A DNA stretch of 64,000 nucleotides from Croceimicrobium sp963977415 (GTDB lineage Bacteria > Bacteroidota > Bacteroidia > Flavobacteriales > Schleiferiaceae), in assembly GCA_963977415.1 (NCBI GenBank), contig CAXBOS010000017.1, positions 8,400 to 72,399 of the forward strand, read 5' to 3'. The notes under the pieces are model-generated. The model made no database searches. It had not been told where the DNA came from and saw nothing but the letters and a program-made list of their open reading frames with translations. Both the position numbers and the translations under genes were made by a program. Position 1 is the stretch's first letter. Every line of letters starts with the position of its first letter. Below, piece after piece: positions 8,600 to 17,029 of this stretch.

Positions 8600-10720
8600 A
8601 TGCAATATATTAAGATGGTGAACAAGTATAGGTATCTATTCTTGTTGTTGGTAGTTGGCTTAGGATTAGGGTTTTACAATCCAATTGGACAAGAAGAAAA
8701 AAAGGATAAGGTCATTCTGAATCTTATTTACCAAGTCTTAAATTCAAATCATTTTTCTCCGCAAGATTTAAATGATGAGTTTTCTCAAAAAGTCTTCGCT
8801 AATTTTTTAGAAAGCTTAGACTACAATAAAAGATTTTTATTGGCAGAAGATGTCAAGTCGATGGAGAGTCATCGCATGGATATTGACGATCAAATTAGAG
8901 TAGCGCAATTGGGCTTTTTCGAAAGCTCTTATCAGGTGTATCAAACACGTTACAAAGAAGTAAAGGGATTTTATAAAGAAATCTTAGCCAAACCTTTCGA
9001 TTTAGATCTCAAAGAAAATTTTGAAACAGACGACGAAAAACTTGACTTTGCTGATGATACAGAGGAGTTAAAAGACCGGTGGCGTAAATATTTCAAATAC
9101 CGAGTATTAAATCGTATTGATGAAATGCTGGACGATAGTAACGATAGCACCGGTACTAGCAAAGCAGATACTTTAAGTCTTGCAGAGATGGAGCTTAAGG
9201 CTAGAGAAAAGGAACTGGAACTGCACGAAGATTGGTTTAAAAGCCTCGATGATATGGAGCGCATGGATTGGTTATCGGCTTACCTAAATGCCATTACCTT
9301 GGTTTATGATCCACACACTCAATATTTTGCACCCGAGAAAAAAGAGGATTTTGAAATAAATATGACCGGTCAACTTCAAGGTATCGGGGCACAGCTTTCG
9401 CAGAAAGGCGATTACGTAACTATTTCGAAAGTAATAGTTGGCAGTCCTTGCTGGAAACAAGGGGACCTAGAGGTAGGCGATAAAATTTTAAAAGTACAGC
9501 AGGAAGACGGTGAAATTGTAGATCTAGTAGGTTTAGGTGTGCGCAAGGCGGTTACCCATATCCGCGGTCCAAAAGGCACCGAAGTGATATTAACCGTGCG
9601 GAAAATGGATGGTACTAAAATGGAAATCCCTATTGTTCGCGACATTGTAGAATTAGAGTCAACTTTTGCTAAATCTTCAGTAATTGGTGAAGGTGAAAAT
9701 AAAGTGGGTTATATCCGCTTACCAAAATTCTATGTCGACTTTTATGGCGATTCTAATCACGACTGTGCCGAAGACGTAGCTAAAGAGTTGGAAAAACTGA
9801 AAGCGGAAAATGTAAAGGGTGTAATTCTCGATCTTCGTAATAATGGCGGAGGAAGCTTACAAAGCGTGATAGATATAGTGGGTCTTTTTATTGATCAAGG
9901 TCCGGTGGTGCAAGTAAAGGCATCTGGGCGCAGACCCCAAGTATTAAGTGATAAAGACCGCGGTGTTACTTACGACGGCCCTTTGGTGGTAATGGTAAAC
10001 CAATTTAGTGCATCGGCTTCTGAAATTTTTGCCGCTGCAATTCAAGATTACAAAAGAGGTTTGATTATCGGTAGCCAGTCTACGTTTGGAAAGGGCACAG
10101 TGCAAAATGTGGTAGATATGGATCGCGCGGTGAGCATGACCTATAATAACTTGAAACCCTTAGGGGCATTAAAGTTGACTATTCAAAAGTACTACCGTAT
10201 TAATGGCGGTACTCCACAACTTAAAGGGGTAACTCCAGATATCGTTTTACCGGATAACTACATGTATATCCCTTCCGGAGAGAAAGAACAGAATTACGCT
10301 TTGCCTTATGATGAAATTGAAAAAGCGGAATACGAATTATGGGGACCGGGCGTAAGTCAATATCCAAACTTGGTACATAGAAGTAAATTAAGAGTAGACA
10401 CAACGGCCAACTTTGCATTAATTGAAAAGTATGCTCGTTGGATTAAAGATGAGCGCGAGAAATCGCAGGTAAGTTTAAATTTAGAAAACTTTAGAAAAGA
10501 GCAGGAGGCATATCGCAATGAAGCGAAGAAGTACAAAGGTATGCGTGAAAGCTACCAACTTTTAACTATCGGTACAAACAAGGCTGATATTGAGGCGGTC
10601 GAAGCCAATGATGAATCTAAAGTGAAAAACGAAAATTGGCATAAGGGCTTACGAAAAGATTTGTATTTATTTGAAGCAGTGCAAGTTTTAAATGACTTAA
10701 CCGCGGTGTACGGTTCTTGA
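8600..10720 (+). CDS. prc: Carboxy-terminal processing protease (Prc/Tsp type, S41)
   Basis: A 706-residue periplasmic protease. A membrane-anchoring signal (about 8-27) is followed by the helical Tsp N-domain, a PDZ domain (about 245-335, starting at GIGAQLSQKGDYVTI), and the S41 core with the catalytic serine in NQFSASASEIF and the lysine in STFGKGTVQ, the Ser-Lys dyad of the family. The C-terminal helical domain is present. Prc trims or degrades envelope proteins such as lipoproteins and murein hydrolases from their C-termini. The ORF ends in TGA that overlaps the TTG start of the following permease gene, so the two are translationally coupled. Confidence 0.94.
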   Translation: MQYIKMVNKYRYLFLLLVVGLGLGFYNPIGQEEKKDKVILNLIYQVLNSNHFSPQDLNDEFSQKVFANFLESLDYNKRFLLAEDVKSMESHRMDIDDQIRVAQLGFFESSYQVYQTRYKEVKGFYKEILAKPFDLDLKENFETDDEKLDFADDTEELKDRWRKYFKYRVLNRIDEMLDDSNDSTGTSKADTLSLAEMELKAREKELELHEDWFKSLDDMERMDWLSAYLNAITLVYDPHTQYFAPEKKEDFEINMTGQLQGIGAQLSQKGDYVTISKVIVGSPCWKQGDLEVGDKILKVQQEDGEIVDLVGLGVRKAVTHIRGPKGTEVILTVRKMDGTKMEIPIVRDIVELESTFAKSSVIGEGENKVGYIRLPKFYVDFYGDSNHDCAEDVAKELEKLKAENVKGVILDLRNNGGGSLQSVIDIVGLFIDQGPVVQVKASGRRPQVLSDKDRGVTYDGPLVVMVNQFSASASEIFAAAIQDYKRGLIIGSQSTFGKGTVQNVVDMDRAVSMTYNNLKPLGALKLTIQKYYRINGGTPQLKGVTPDIVLPDNYMYIPSGEKEQNYALPYDEIEKAEYELWGPGVSQYPNLVHRSKLRVDTTANFALIEKYARWIKDEREKSQVSLNLENFRKEQEAYRNEAKKYKGMRESYQLLTIGTNKADIEAVEANDESKVKNENWHKGLRKDLYLFEAVQVLNDLTAVYGS

Positions 10721-11790
10721 AAACACTAAAGAAAATAATTAATGACCCATTAGGAGCTATCGGAATATCAATTATTCTGATAGCTTCTTTTTTGGCAGTA
10801 TTTGCTTATTTAATAATACCTGATAAAACTAATAATGCCAATGCTATGAACCTTAGCATTGCCAATAAAGATCCAGGTTTTAAAGCAGAATTTCTATATC
10901 TCCCTTTAAAAACACAAAGCAAGCAATCTTACTGGGATAGGTGGTTTTTTGGTAAGGAAAAGTCAGGTGAACTAATACCGATTAGCAACTACCGCAAAGA
11001 AAAATCCACCTTTTTCTATCGCCCTTTTCCTATGGTCGACGGCCTCGAAAAGAGCTTAGATTTAACCGATTATTATTCGTCCGAGGAGATAAAATCAAAA
11101 GAATATTTGACTGAAAGAACCTTTTGGTTTGGTAGCGATCGTTTTGGAAGAGACATGTTAAGCCGTTTAGTGGTGGGCGCGAGAATTTCCTTAATGGTAG
11201 GTTTTCTAGCCGTTTTCATTTCGCTTTTGATTGGAATTCCTCTGGGAGCCTTTGCGGCTTATTATGGCTCGTGGCCAGATAAACTAATCATGTGGCTCAT
11301 AAATGTAATTTGGTCTATTCCAGGATTATTAATGGTTATCGCTATTACTTTGGCTTTAGGAAAAGGTTTTTGGCAGGTTTTTATTGCAATTGGTTTTACC
11401 ATGTGGGTGGAAGTAGCTAGAGTGGTGCGTGGACAAGTGTTGAGTATCAAGGAGAAGGAATATATTCAAGCCGCTAAAGTGCTTGGCTTTAGTGATCTAT
11501 ACATAATCATTAAGCATATATTACCCAATATTATGGCTCCTTTAATTGTCATTTCAGCGGCCAACTTTGCTTCGGCCATTTTAATTGAAAGCGGGCTAAG
11601 CTTTTTGGGAATCGGCGCCCAGCCACCAACACCTACTTGGGGCACCATGATAAAAGATCATTATTCGTATTTAATAATGGGAAAGGCACATTTAGCTATT
11701 ATCCCCGGTTTAGCGATAATGCTTTTGGTTCTCTCTTTTATGCTCATCGGTAATGCTTTGCGCGATGCTCTAGATGTCCGTAAGGTTTAG
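10717..11790 (+). CDS. ABC transporter permease, DppC/OppC type, with periplasmic insertion
   Basis: A 357-residue inner-membrane permease. The dipeptide/oligopeptide permease signature (FGSDRFGRDMLSRLVVGARISL) and the cytoplasmic EAA loop (EYIQAAKVLGFSDLY...HILPNIM) are both clear, and the C-terminus has SGLSFLGIGAQPPTPTWG. Between helix 1 and helix 2 there is about 100 extra residues (about 35-135) rich in Tyr, Trp and charged residues, longer than in E. coli DppC. The start is a TTG whose last two bases form the prc stop TGA. No cognate DppB, ATPase or binding protein lies within this window. Transport of peptides is the family role; the substrate is not shown. Confidence 0.9.
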   Translation: MKTLKKIINDPLGAIGISIILIASFLAVFAYLIIPDKTNNANAMNLSIANKDPGFKAEFLYLPLKTQSKQSYWDRWFFGKEKSGELIPISNYRKEKSTFFYRPFPMVDGLEKSLDLTDYYSSEEIKSKEYLTERTFWFGSDRFGRDMLSRLVVGARISLMVGFLAVFISLLIGIPLGAFAAYYGSWPDKLIMWLINVIWSIPGLLMVIAITLALGKGFWQVFIAIGFTMWVEVARVVRGQVLSIKEKEYIQAAKVLGFSDLYIIIKHILPNIMAPLIVISAANFASAILIESGLSFLGIGAQPPTPTWGTMIKDHYSYLIMGKAHLAIIPGLAIMLLVLSFMLIGNALRDALDVRKV

Positions 11791-11791
11791 C

Positions 11792-12385
11792 TTAAAATTG
11801 CCAGCGGAAACTCACATTGTTGGAACTAATCTGAATGTTTTCAAGCAAAGGAATTAAGATGCTGCTTTCGTGGTTAGCATGCATATAGTACATAATACTA
11901 TCAAATATTAATAAAAAGCCACCATTAACAATAACGGCTTGACCAAAACCCTTTAATCGGTCACTTTGCTCACTATTCTTTGAACGTTCCATTAAATATA
12001 CGCCACCTACCATATAGCCTAAATCTAAAGCAGCATTGAAAAGCAAAATTTTGGAAATCTTATTTTGCTCTAATAGGCTTTCGGTTAAAGACAAATCTGC
12101 GGAAGCATTGGCAGCACTGTAATAACCGAAGCCAGCTATCGCCAAGTTAACGGCATTCCAGGCAAGATTCATCTGGTGATAAGCTTGCGTTTCGGGATTA
12201 TTGGCCTGCAAGCGAAAAGTAGATAAGGCCATATTTCCAATGGCCCAAGAGCCTAAAATTAACATGCCCTTTTGGTTGTAGTCTAAGCGCTGCTCATTAA
12301 AGTTTAAAAGTTCGCTGGGACTTTGGGCACTGGCGTAGATGCCAATAAATAATAGACAAATTAAGAGGAACCATTTAGTTTTCAT
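11792..12385 (-). CDS. Small membrane protein of a Bacteroidota family (DUF6992-like)
   Basis: A 197-residue protein with a cleavable signal (MKTKWFLLICLLFIGIYASA) and three to four hydrophobic segments. The conserved-looking phrases LLNFNEQRLDYNQKGMLILGSWAIGN and FGQAVIVNGGFLLIFDSIMYYMHA resemble a family I associate, from memory, with DUF6992; no function is known. I start it at the ATG at 12385 rather than further upstream because only this gives a signal peptide. It overlaps the aat gene by 11 bp and is the last gene of the operon. Confidence 0.65.
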   Translation of the reverse strand: MKTKWFLLICLLFIGIYASAQSPSELLNFNEQRLDYNQKGMLILGSWAIGNMALSTFRLQANNPETQAYHQMNLAWNAVNLAIAGFGYYSAANASADLSLTESLLEQNKISKILLFNAALDLGYMVGGVYLMERSKNSEQSDRLKGFGQAVIVNGGFLLIFDSIMYYMHANHESSILIPLLENIQISSNNVSFRWQF

Positions 12386-13085
12386 TCGAAGCCTTTGTGT
12401 TAGTAAACACTTCATCCAAGTCAAGGTTTTCATGTCGAGCAAGTTCTAACTCTTGAATAAACCGCATACGTGGCATTGGGTAAGCCCCTAAGCTAGCTAG
12501 GTATTTATTATATACTTGGCAATCGATTAAACGAAATCCCCAATGCTCAAGTCTTTGGCAAAGTGTGATAAAGGCTATTTTTCCAGCATTACTTTCTTTA
12601 GAAAACATGGATTCCCCCATAAAACAAGAGCCTACCACTATACCATATAAACCGCCTACTAATTTATTATCGCGCCAAGCTTCTACACTTACTGCGTCAC
12701 CTATTTGATGTAATTTTAGGAAGGCTTCAACGTGTTCATCTGTAATCCAGGTGCCATGTTGGTTTTTGCGTCTAATCCTCTGGCAATTCAATAAAACTTC
12801 TTCGAAAGCGGTGTTAAATCGAATTTCAAACTTCTTTTGGTTTAAGAGGTTGCGAGAACTTTTGGTGATATTGACCTCGCGAGGTCTTAATACCATTCTT
12901 TCCAGAGGGTGCCACCAAAGTATTTCACTATTGGGGTCATTCCAAGGAAAGATTCCTCTTTGATAGGCCTGTTGTAATCTTCGATAATCTAAATCGCCAC
13001 CCACAGCAATAATACTATCTTCTTTGTCCCACTGGGTGGCATCTGGAAACCAGAAGAAATCTTTATCTAATTCGTGAATAGGCAT
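12375..13085 (-). CDS. aat: Leucyl/phenylalanyl-tRNA--protein transferase
   Basis: A 236-residue enzyme. Conserved blocks are FPDATQWDKEDSIIAVGGDLDYRRLQQAYQRGIFPW, ILWWHPLERMVL, HGTWITDEHVEAF, GLYGIVVGSCFMGESMFS and LIDCQVYN, in the normal order. Aat transfers Leu or Phe from tRNA to N-terminal Lys/Arg of proteins and so creates N-degrons for ClpS-ClpAP. The ATG shares an A with the stop of the upstream transporter gene (TAATG), which fixes the start; the frame open further upstream would extend into that gene and lacks family similarity. Confidence 0.95.
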   Translation of the reverse strand: MPIHELDKDFFWFPDATQWDKEDSIIAVGGDLDYRRLQQAYQRGIFPWNDPNSEILWWHPLERMVLRPREVNITKSSRNLLNQKKFEIRFNTAFEEVLLNCQRIRRKNQHGTWITDEHVEAFLKLHQIGDAVSVEAWRDNKLVGGLYGIVVGSCFMGESMFSKESNAGKIAFITLCQRLEHWGFRLIDCQVYNKYLASLGAYPMPRMRFIQELELARHENLDLDEVFTNTKASNEN

Positions 13086-14470
13086 TAAAAAAGGAATAGG
13101 CTTGTCGTAAAAATAAGAATTCCCATTAGCATTATGATAAGGGTATAAGGGATTATTTCTCTTGCCTTTAATCCGGTTATGGCTAATAGGGGTAAGGCCC
13201 AAAAGGGTTGCAGCATATTAGTTAGCTGATCGCCATAAGCAAGAGCCATTACGGCCTTTCCTAAAGGTACGTCTAGGCGAAGAGCGGTTTCTATTAATAC
13301 CGTTCCTTGAATGGCCCACTGCCCACCACCGCTGGGGATAAAAAGATTTACCAGGCCGGCGGAAAAAAAGCTGAGAATAGGGAAACTTAGCGGACTGGCA
13401 ATGCTGCTAAAGAATTGACTGAGTTGGGAGATTAGGCCGCTACTACTCATTAATCCCATAATTCCAAAGTACAAAGGAAACTGGATAAGTATTCCCGCTG
13501 CGCCTCCAATAGCTTGGTCTAGTGCTTTTAAAAATGAGTGTAGGCTGCCGTGCAGCATCAAGCTAAGGGCCAATAAGCTTAGATTTATAAAATTAAGCGT
13601 CATAAAGGACAAATCATCGGCAGAGAAAGCGATTTTCAGGTTTATTGCCAAAATAGCTAAGCCAATGGAAATTCCCAGGTATTTGGAGTGATCTAGTTTT
13701 TCTGCTCCTCCAAGGACTTGTGCTTTAGGTTTCACAGAATTTACCAACTCCATCGGAACATCGCCAGCAGAACCTTTACTCACTTTTGCGAGGATAAAAA
13801 TTAAGCTCGGTAAAACCAGCAAGAGTAAAAGCGTGCTAAAGAGGTTCATGCTACTGAATAGCGTTTCGGAAAGACTGATGCTTTGGGGTAATTTATCGGC
13901 ATAAGCCCCTAAGTCAATGCCTTGCATAAGTTTCTGTAGATGATTTTCTTCGGCCACTTTAAGGGGTGCACTGCCACTCAAGCCACCATGCCAAACCATA
14001 AGCCCCGAATAGCCTGCCGCTCCTAAAAGGCCATAATTAAATTTTAGCTTTAAACTTTTAAGTTTCAAAGCCGCTTGATGAGCGAAGATGGCGCCAAAAA
14101 CAAGACCTAATCCCCAATTGAAAAAAGAGACTAAAAGGCTGAAAAAGCAGACCATGGCACTTATCGCAGCGGGGCTGTTTGCAAAGCTTAAAAGAAGGGA
14201 GATTAACTTTTTTACCGGGGACGCAAGAGCCAAGGTGTGGCCTAATACTAAGACCAACATCATTTGGACCATGAAAACAAGAAGAGGGGCTTGCCAGAGC
14301 CCCTCTATCCAATAGTCAATAGATTTTGTGAAATTTTGGCTTAGGCTGTCAGGCCCTAGAAACCAAACTAATAAGAAAGCAAAAAGGCTTAAAAAGATCG
14401 CAATAGTTAGCGGACTTGGTAAAAAATACCGAAAAGCCCCCTCAAAACTTTTTGCAAGCCCTTTAATCAT
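13085..14470 (-). CDS. AtoE-family short-chain fatty acid transporter
   Basis: A 461-residue polytopic protein with about 12-13 hydrophobic helices and the features of the AtoE/TIGR00366 family: FLPSPLTIAIFLSLFAF near the start, MLVLVLGHTLA, FFNWGLGLVFGAIFA, and FIPSGGGQWAIQGTVL near the end. Members are thought to import short-chain fatty acids such as acetoacetate or butyrate. Here it lies between DUF3127 and aat, 16 bases after the former and overlapping the latter by one base, without a fatty-acid activation gene beside it. The transport substrate is therefore inferred from family only. Confidence 0.88.
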   Translation of the reverse strand: MIKGLAKSFEGAFRYFLPSPLTIAIFLSLFAFLLVWFLGPDSLSQNFTKSIDYWIEGLWQAPLLVFMVQMMLVLVLGHTLALASPVKKLISLLLSFANSPAAISAMVCFFSLLVSFFNWGLGLVFGAIFAHQAALKLKSLKLKFNYGLLGAAGYSGLMVWHGGLSGSAPLKVAEENHLQKLMQGIDLGAYADKLPQSISLSETLFSSMNLFSTLLLLLVLPSLIFILAKVSKGSAGDVPMELVNSVKPKAQVLGGAEKLDHSKYLGISIGLAILAINLKIAFSADDLSFMTLNFINLSLLALSLMLHGSLHSFLKALDQAIGGAAGILIQFPLYFGIMGLMSSSGLISQLSQFFSSIASPLSFPILSFFSAGLVNLFIPSGGGQWAIQGTVLIETALRLDVPLGKAVMALAYGDQLTNMLQPFWALPLLAITGLKAREIIPYTLIIMLMGILIFTTSLFLF

Positions 14471-14486
14471 TCTACTAATAATTCAC

Positions 14487-14882
14487 TTAAAAAGGTAAAT
14501 CGTCTTCGGCATCATCGTTTAAGGGAGCCATCGTGGGCGCGTTTCCAAAGCTGTTGCTAGTTGGTGCACTTCCCATATTATCCGCCGGATTAGAGGGGGC
14601 TGGTGCGCCATTCATTTTGTCTATTTTCCAACCATTAATTGTGTTGAAATACTTCACTTCACCTTGAGGAGAAGTCCACTCTCTACCACGGAGGTTTATA
14701 CCAATGTTTACTTTTTCACCTTCGCGAAAACCATCAAGTAAGCTCGTTTTGTCTTGAATGAATTCAATACTGATATGTTGTGGATACTGTTCTTCGGTAG
14801 TAACAACAATTTCTCTCTTTCTAAATTTTGCGCTCACTTCTTGAGTGCCTCCAATCCGCTTTACGATTCCGGATACTTCCAT
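14487..14882 (-). CDS. DUF3127 protein with OB-fold-like core and SSB-type acidic tip
   Basis: A 131-residue protein. Residues 1-92 are a compact beta-rich domain (MEVSGIVKRIGGTQEVSAKFRKREIVV... NIGINLRGREWTSPQGEVKYFNTINGWKI) of the DUF3127 family. Residues about 93-121 are a low-complexity Gly/Ala/Pro/Asn/Ser linker, and the C-terminus is acidic and ends DDLPF. This layout (small OB-like domain, flexible linker, acidic D-D-x-P-F tip) is that of bacterial single-stranded DNA binding protein, whose tip recruits repair enzymes. A role with single-stranded DNA is inference. It sits one base after the flavin reductase stop codon and is co-transcribed with it. Confidence 0.85.
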   Translation of the reverse strand: MEVSGIVKRIGGTQEVSAKFRKREIVVTTEEQYPQHISIEFIQDKTSLLDGFREGEKVNIGINLRGREWTSPQGEVKYFNTINGWKIDKMNGAPAPSNPADNMGSAPTSNSFGNAPTMAPLNDDAEDDLPF

Positions 14883-14883
14883 C

Positions 14884-15786
14884 TTATATTCTATTTAATT
14901 TATCACACAATAAAGCTTTCCAAGCCTTAATTACTTTATTCTTGTCTAGCAGCTCTTTGGCATACTGGTGCAGGGCTTCACGTGCTTCCATGCCATCACT
15001 CGAGCTTTCGAAGATTTCCTTAATTCTGTAGTTTTCAGCAAATTCTTCTAATTCTTGTTGATTGGGTAATCTTTCGATATTACCCAGTTTCCCAAGGTCA
15101 TTGCCATCTAAAAACATGCTGGTTCGTATCCTTGGCGGGATTTGATCTACACCAATACCTTTGGTAAGAATTGGCTTCTCTACTTCAAAAAGAGCATCTC
15201 CAGAGGCGCGGCAATACCAATCGCCACCCATACGGGCCACTAAGTCTAGTTTGGTGCTATCAGTAATGCCCTGTTCGTTAAACATGTCCTCGTCTACATG
15301 CATTCTTACTACTTCACACATAATAAGATTGCCAGCGCCACCTTCATTGCCAAGGGCAATAATATCCATCACCTTGCATTCAAATTGTACCGGCGATTCT
15401 TTTACCCGAAAAGGAGCCACTAGATCCGATTTAATAGGGGTAAGCCCTGCTTTAACAAATTCATTAACTCCAGTTTCATATTCGGTAGATGCTAGTGACA
15501 TCTGTTGAACGATGTTGTAATTTACTACATTGATAACTACTTCACGATTGGCATCTGCATTATGTAAAGTGTCTTTGGTGGTATTATCTCTAACTCTCCT
15601 TGCAGGAGAGAAAATAAGCACGGGTGGTTTGGTGCTAAATACATTAAAGTAACTGAAGGGACTTAAGTTAGGATTACCTTCATTATCTATGGTGCTGGCA
15701 AATGCTATGGGTCGCGGACCTACCGCAGCCAGCAAATGGCCATGAGCTTCTTTGCCAGGAAGATCGTTTAAATCGAATGATTTCAT
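14884..15786 (-). CDS. Flavin reductase family protein (FMN-binding split barrel)
   Basis: A 300-residue protein. The N-terminal 200 residues form the flavin-reductase-like FMN-binding domain: HLLAAVGPRPIAFASTIDNEGNPNLSPFSYFNVFSTKPPVLIFSPA is the classic opening, followed by DTLHNADANREVVINV and FECKVMDII. Such proteins bind FMN and reduce free flavin, or act as flavin-linked hydroxylase partners. The ~90 residue C-terminal helical extension is typical of the Bacteroidota subgroup but has no known role. It is the first gene of the five-gene operon and has a -7 box 18 bases upstream. Confidence 0.88.
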   Translation of the reverse strand: MKSFDLNDLPGKEAHGHLLAAVGPRPIAFASTIDNEGNPNLSPFSYFNVFSTKPPVLIFSPARRVRDNTTKDTLHNADANREVVINVVNYNIVQQMSLASTEYETGVNEFVKAGLTPIKSDLVAPFRVKESPVQFECKVMDIIALGNEGGAGNLIMCEVVRMHVDEDMFNEQGITDSTKLDLVARMGGDWYCRASGDALFEVEKPILTKGIGVDQIPPRIRTSMFLDGNDLGKLGNIERLPNQQELEEFAENYRIKEIFESSSDGMEAREALHQYAKELLDKNKVIKAWKALLCDKLNRI

Positions 15787-15803
15787 GCTTAAATTATGAG
15801 TGG

Positions 15804-15811
15804 CAAAACTA
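15804..15811 (-). promoter_or_regulatory. Predicted -7 box for the flavin reductase-DUF3127-transporter-aat operon
   Basis: The minus strand reads TAGTTTTG, a match to TAnnTTTG, 18 bases before the ATG. It predicts a leader of about a dozen bases. Confidence 0.5.
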
Positions 15812-15890
15812 AGGAATTAGTAGTGCTTTAGAGACTTTTAAGTAATTAGAAATCTCTTCCAATTATTAGAGGTAAAAAAATGTAAAAATC

Positions 15891-15922
15891 TTGTATACGA
15901 TTTAGTAAAAGATGTATATTTG
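15891..15922 (+). promoter_or_regulatory. Promoter of tRNA-Leu(TAG)
   Basis: TTG at 15891-15893 and TATATTTG at 15915-15922, separated by 21 bases, match the Bacteroidota -33/-7 pattern and end 10 bases before the tRNA. Confidence 0.65.
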
Positions 15923-15932
15923 CCGCCCTGAT

Positions 15933-16017
15933 GCAGGCGTGGTGGAATTGGTAGACACGCTAGACTTAGGATCTAGTGCCGCGAGGTGTGAGAGTTCGAG
16001 TCTCTCCGCCTGTACCA
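15933..16017 (+). tRNA. tRNA-Leu(TAG)
   Basis: 85 nt including an encoded CCA. The acceptor stem pairs GCAGGCG with CGCCTGT (first pair G-T). The anticodon stem CTAGA/TCTAG closes the loop CTTAGGA with anticodon TAG, reading CUA/CUN. A long variable arm (GCCGCGAGGTGTGAG) follows, as in class II tRNAs, and the T-arm contains GTTCGAG. Confidence 0.97.
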
Positions 16018-16021
16018 AGCA

Positions 16022-16058
16022 AAAAAGGCTGTCTTTAATTAGGCAGCCTTTTTTTTTG
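16022..16058 (+). terminator. Terminator after tRNA-Leu(TAG)
   Basis: Arms AAAAGGCTG and CAGCCTTTT with a 12-base loop, followed by T residues. The flanking A run means it may also stop the converging tonB transcript. Confidence 0.85.
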
Positions 16059-16066
16059 AATCATAT

Positions 16067-16831
16067 TTATTCCGCTAATTTCAAGGTGATTGGTACTACG
16101 AAACTCATTCTTACATCTTTCCCTCTTTGACTTGCGGGTTTTATATAGGGTAAGGCTTTAATTACTCGTATAGCTTCATCGTCCAGCCATGGATCCACTC
16201 CTCTTAGTACCTGTGCATTGCTTATACGGCCGTTTTTTTCAATTACAAATTGTACAATCACTCTTCCCTGAATTTTTAACTGCCTTGCCGTCTCAGAATA
16301 GATGAAGTTTGCTCCCACAAATTCCAAAAGCTTTTTCTGAAAACAATCTTTTCGCGCTTCATTGTTTTTTAGATTTTCACAGCCTGGGAATACAGGCACA
16401 GACTCTACCAAGGCAAAGGGAATCGGTTCTTCAAGTTCTTCCAATACTTCGGCCTCTTCACCAATAATTTCTATGGGGCCGTCGCCCTCTACGTAGCGAA
16501 TATCTTTATCGCTTACAAATTCATTTTCATCAGTTTCAGTGGTGCTCATGTCTAGCTCCTCGGCAACTTTAGCATTATCATCGATTATATCTAATTGACT
16601 AGGTAAATCCTTAATCGGAGCACTACTCGTTTTAGGCGGTTCTCGTTTGGTAATCGGAATTACAATTTCATCACCATCTATAATAATGGTTTTAGGCGGC
16701 TCAATCTCCTCGTCGTAGAAGCGGATGTTAAAGACGTAAATAACGGCTAAAAGCGACAATACTAGACCTAAGAGGAAAAAGTGTACCCGGTATTTTTCTA
16801 AGTCGATTTTAGGGTTCTTTTTATTGATCAT
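16067..16831 (-). CDS. Energy transducer TonB
   Basis: A 254-residue protein with one N-terminal membrane helix (about 15-36), an acidic, Pro/Glu-containing periplasmic linker (about 40-140), and a C-terminal TonB domain (about 165-254) beginning around FPGCEN and containing QGRVIVQFVIEKNGRISNAQVLRGVDPWLDDEAIRVI. TonB couples the ExbBD proton channel to outer-membrane receptors. Two cysteines flanking the start of the C-domain (in FPGCEN and RKDCFQ) are typical of Bacteroidota TonB proteins. exbB/exbD are not adjacent. It may energise either of the two receptors in this window, but there is no direct link. Confidence 0.93.
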   Translation of the reverse strand: MINKKNPKIDLEKYRVHFFLLGLVLSLLAVIYVFNIRFYDEEIEPPKTIIIDGDEIVIPITKREPPKTSSAPIKDLPSQLDIIDDNAKVAEELDMSTTETDENEFVSDKDIRYVEGDGPIEIIGEEAEVLEELEEPIPFALVESVPVFPGCENLKNNEARKDCFQKKLLEFVGANFIYSETARQLKIQGRVIVQFVIEKNGRISNAQVLRGVDPWLDDEAIRVIKALPYIKPASQRGKDVRMSFVVPITLKLAE

Positions 16832-16925
16832 TTTGAGGAGGAGTTAAGGTTTTAAAGTGATGGTGCTTTGCCAATTGAGATCACTCATAAGCTTGGGTAA
16901 AGTTCTAATAAAAAACTGAAAGAAT

Positions 16926-16970
16926 CCAAAAAATTAGCTCAAAGCAACCGAGTATCGGTTACTTTGAGCT
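16926..16970 (-). terminator. Terminator of the giant T9SS cargo gene
   Basis: Arms at 16936-16951 and 16955-16970 pair over 16 positions with one mismatch and a three-base loop; on the minus strand the hairpin is followed by a T-rich run (complement of 16926-16935). Confidence 0.85.
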
Positions 16971-17029
16971 GTACTATGTCTTGCGCTAAATAAAGAGGAT
17001 GCTTGAAGCCTAAGCTGGCCTTTTCAAAT

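Noticed and set aside
13086..13202. N-terminal extension of aat
   Set aside because: The extra 39 residues lie within the upstream transporter gene, and the TAATG overlap plus the family's usual start point to 13085.
15912..16130. 72-codon plus-strand ORF through tRNA-Leu(TAG)
   Set aside because: It spans the tRNA and its terminator and has no protein-like features outside them.
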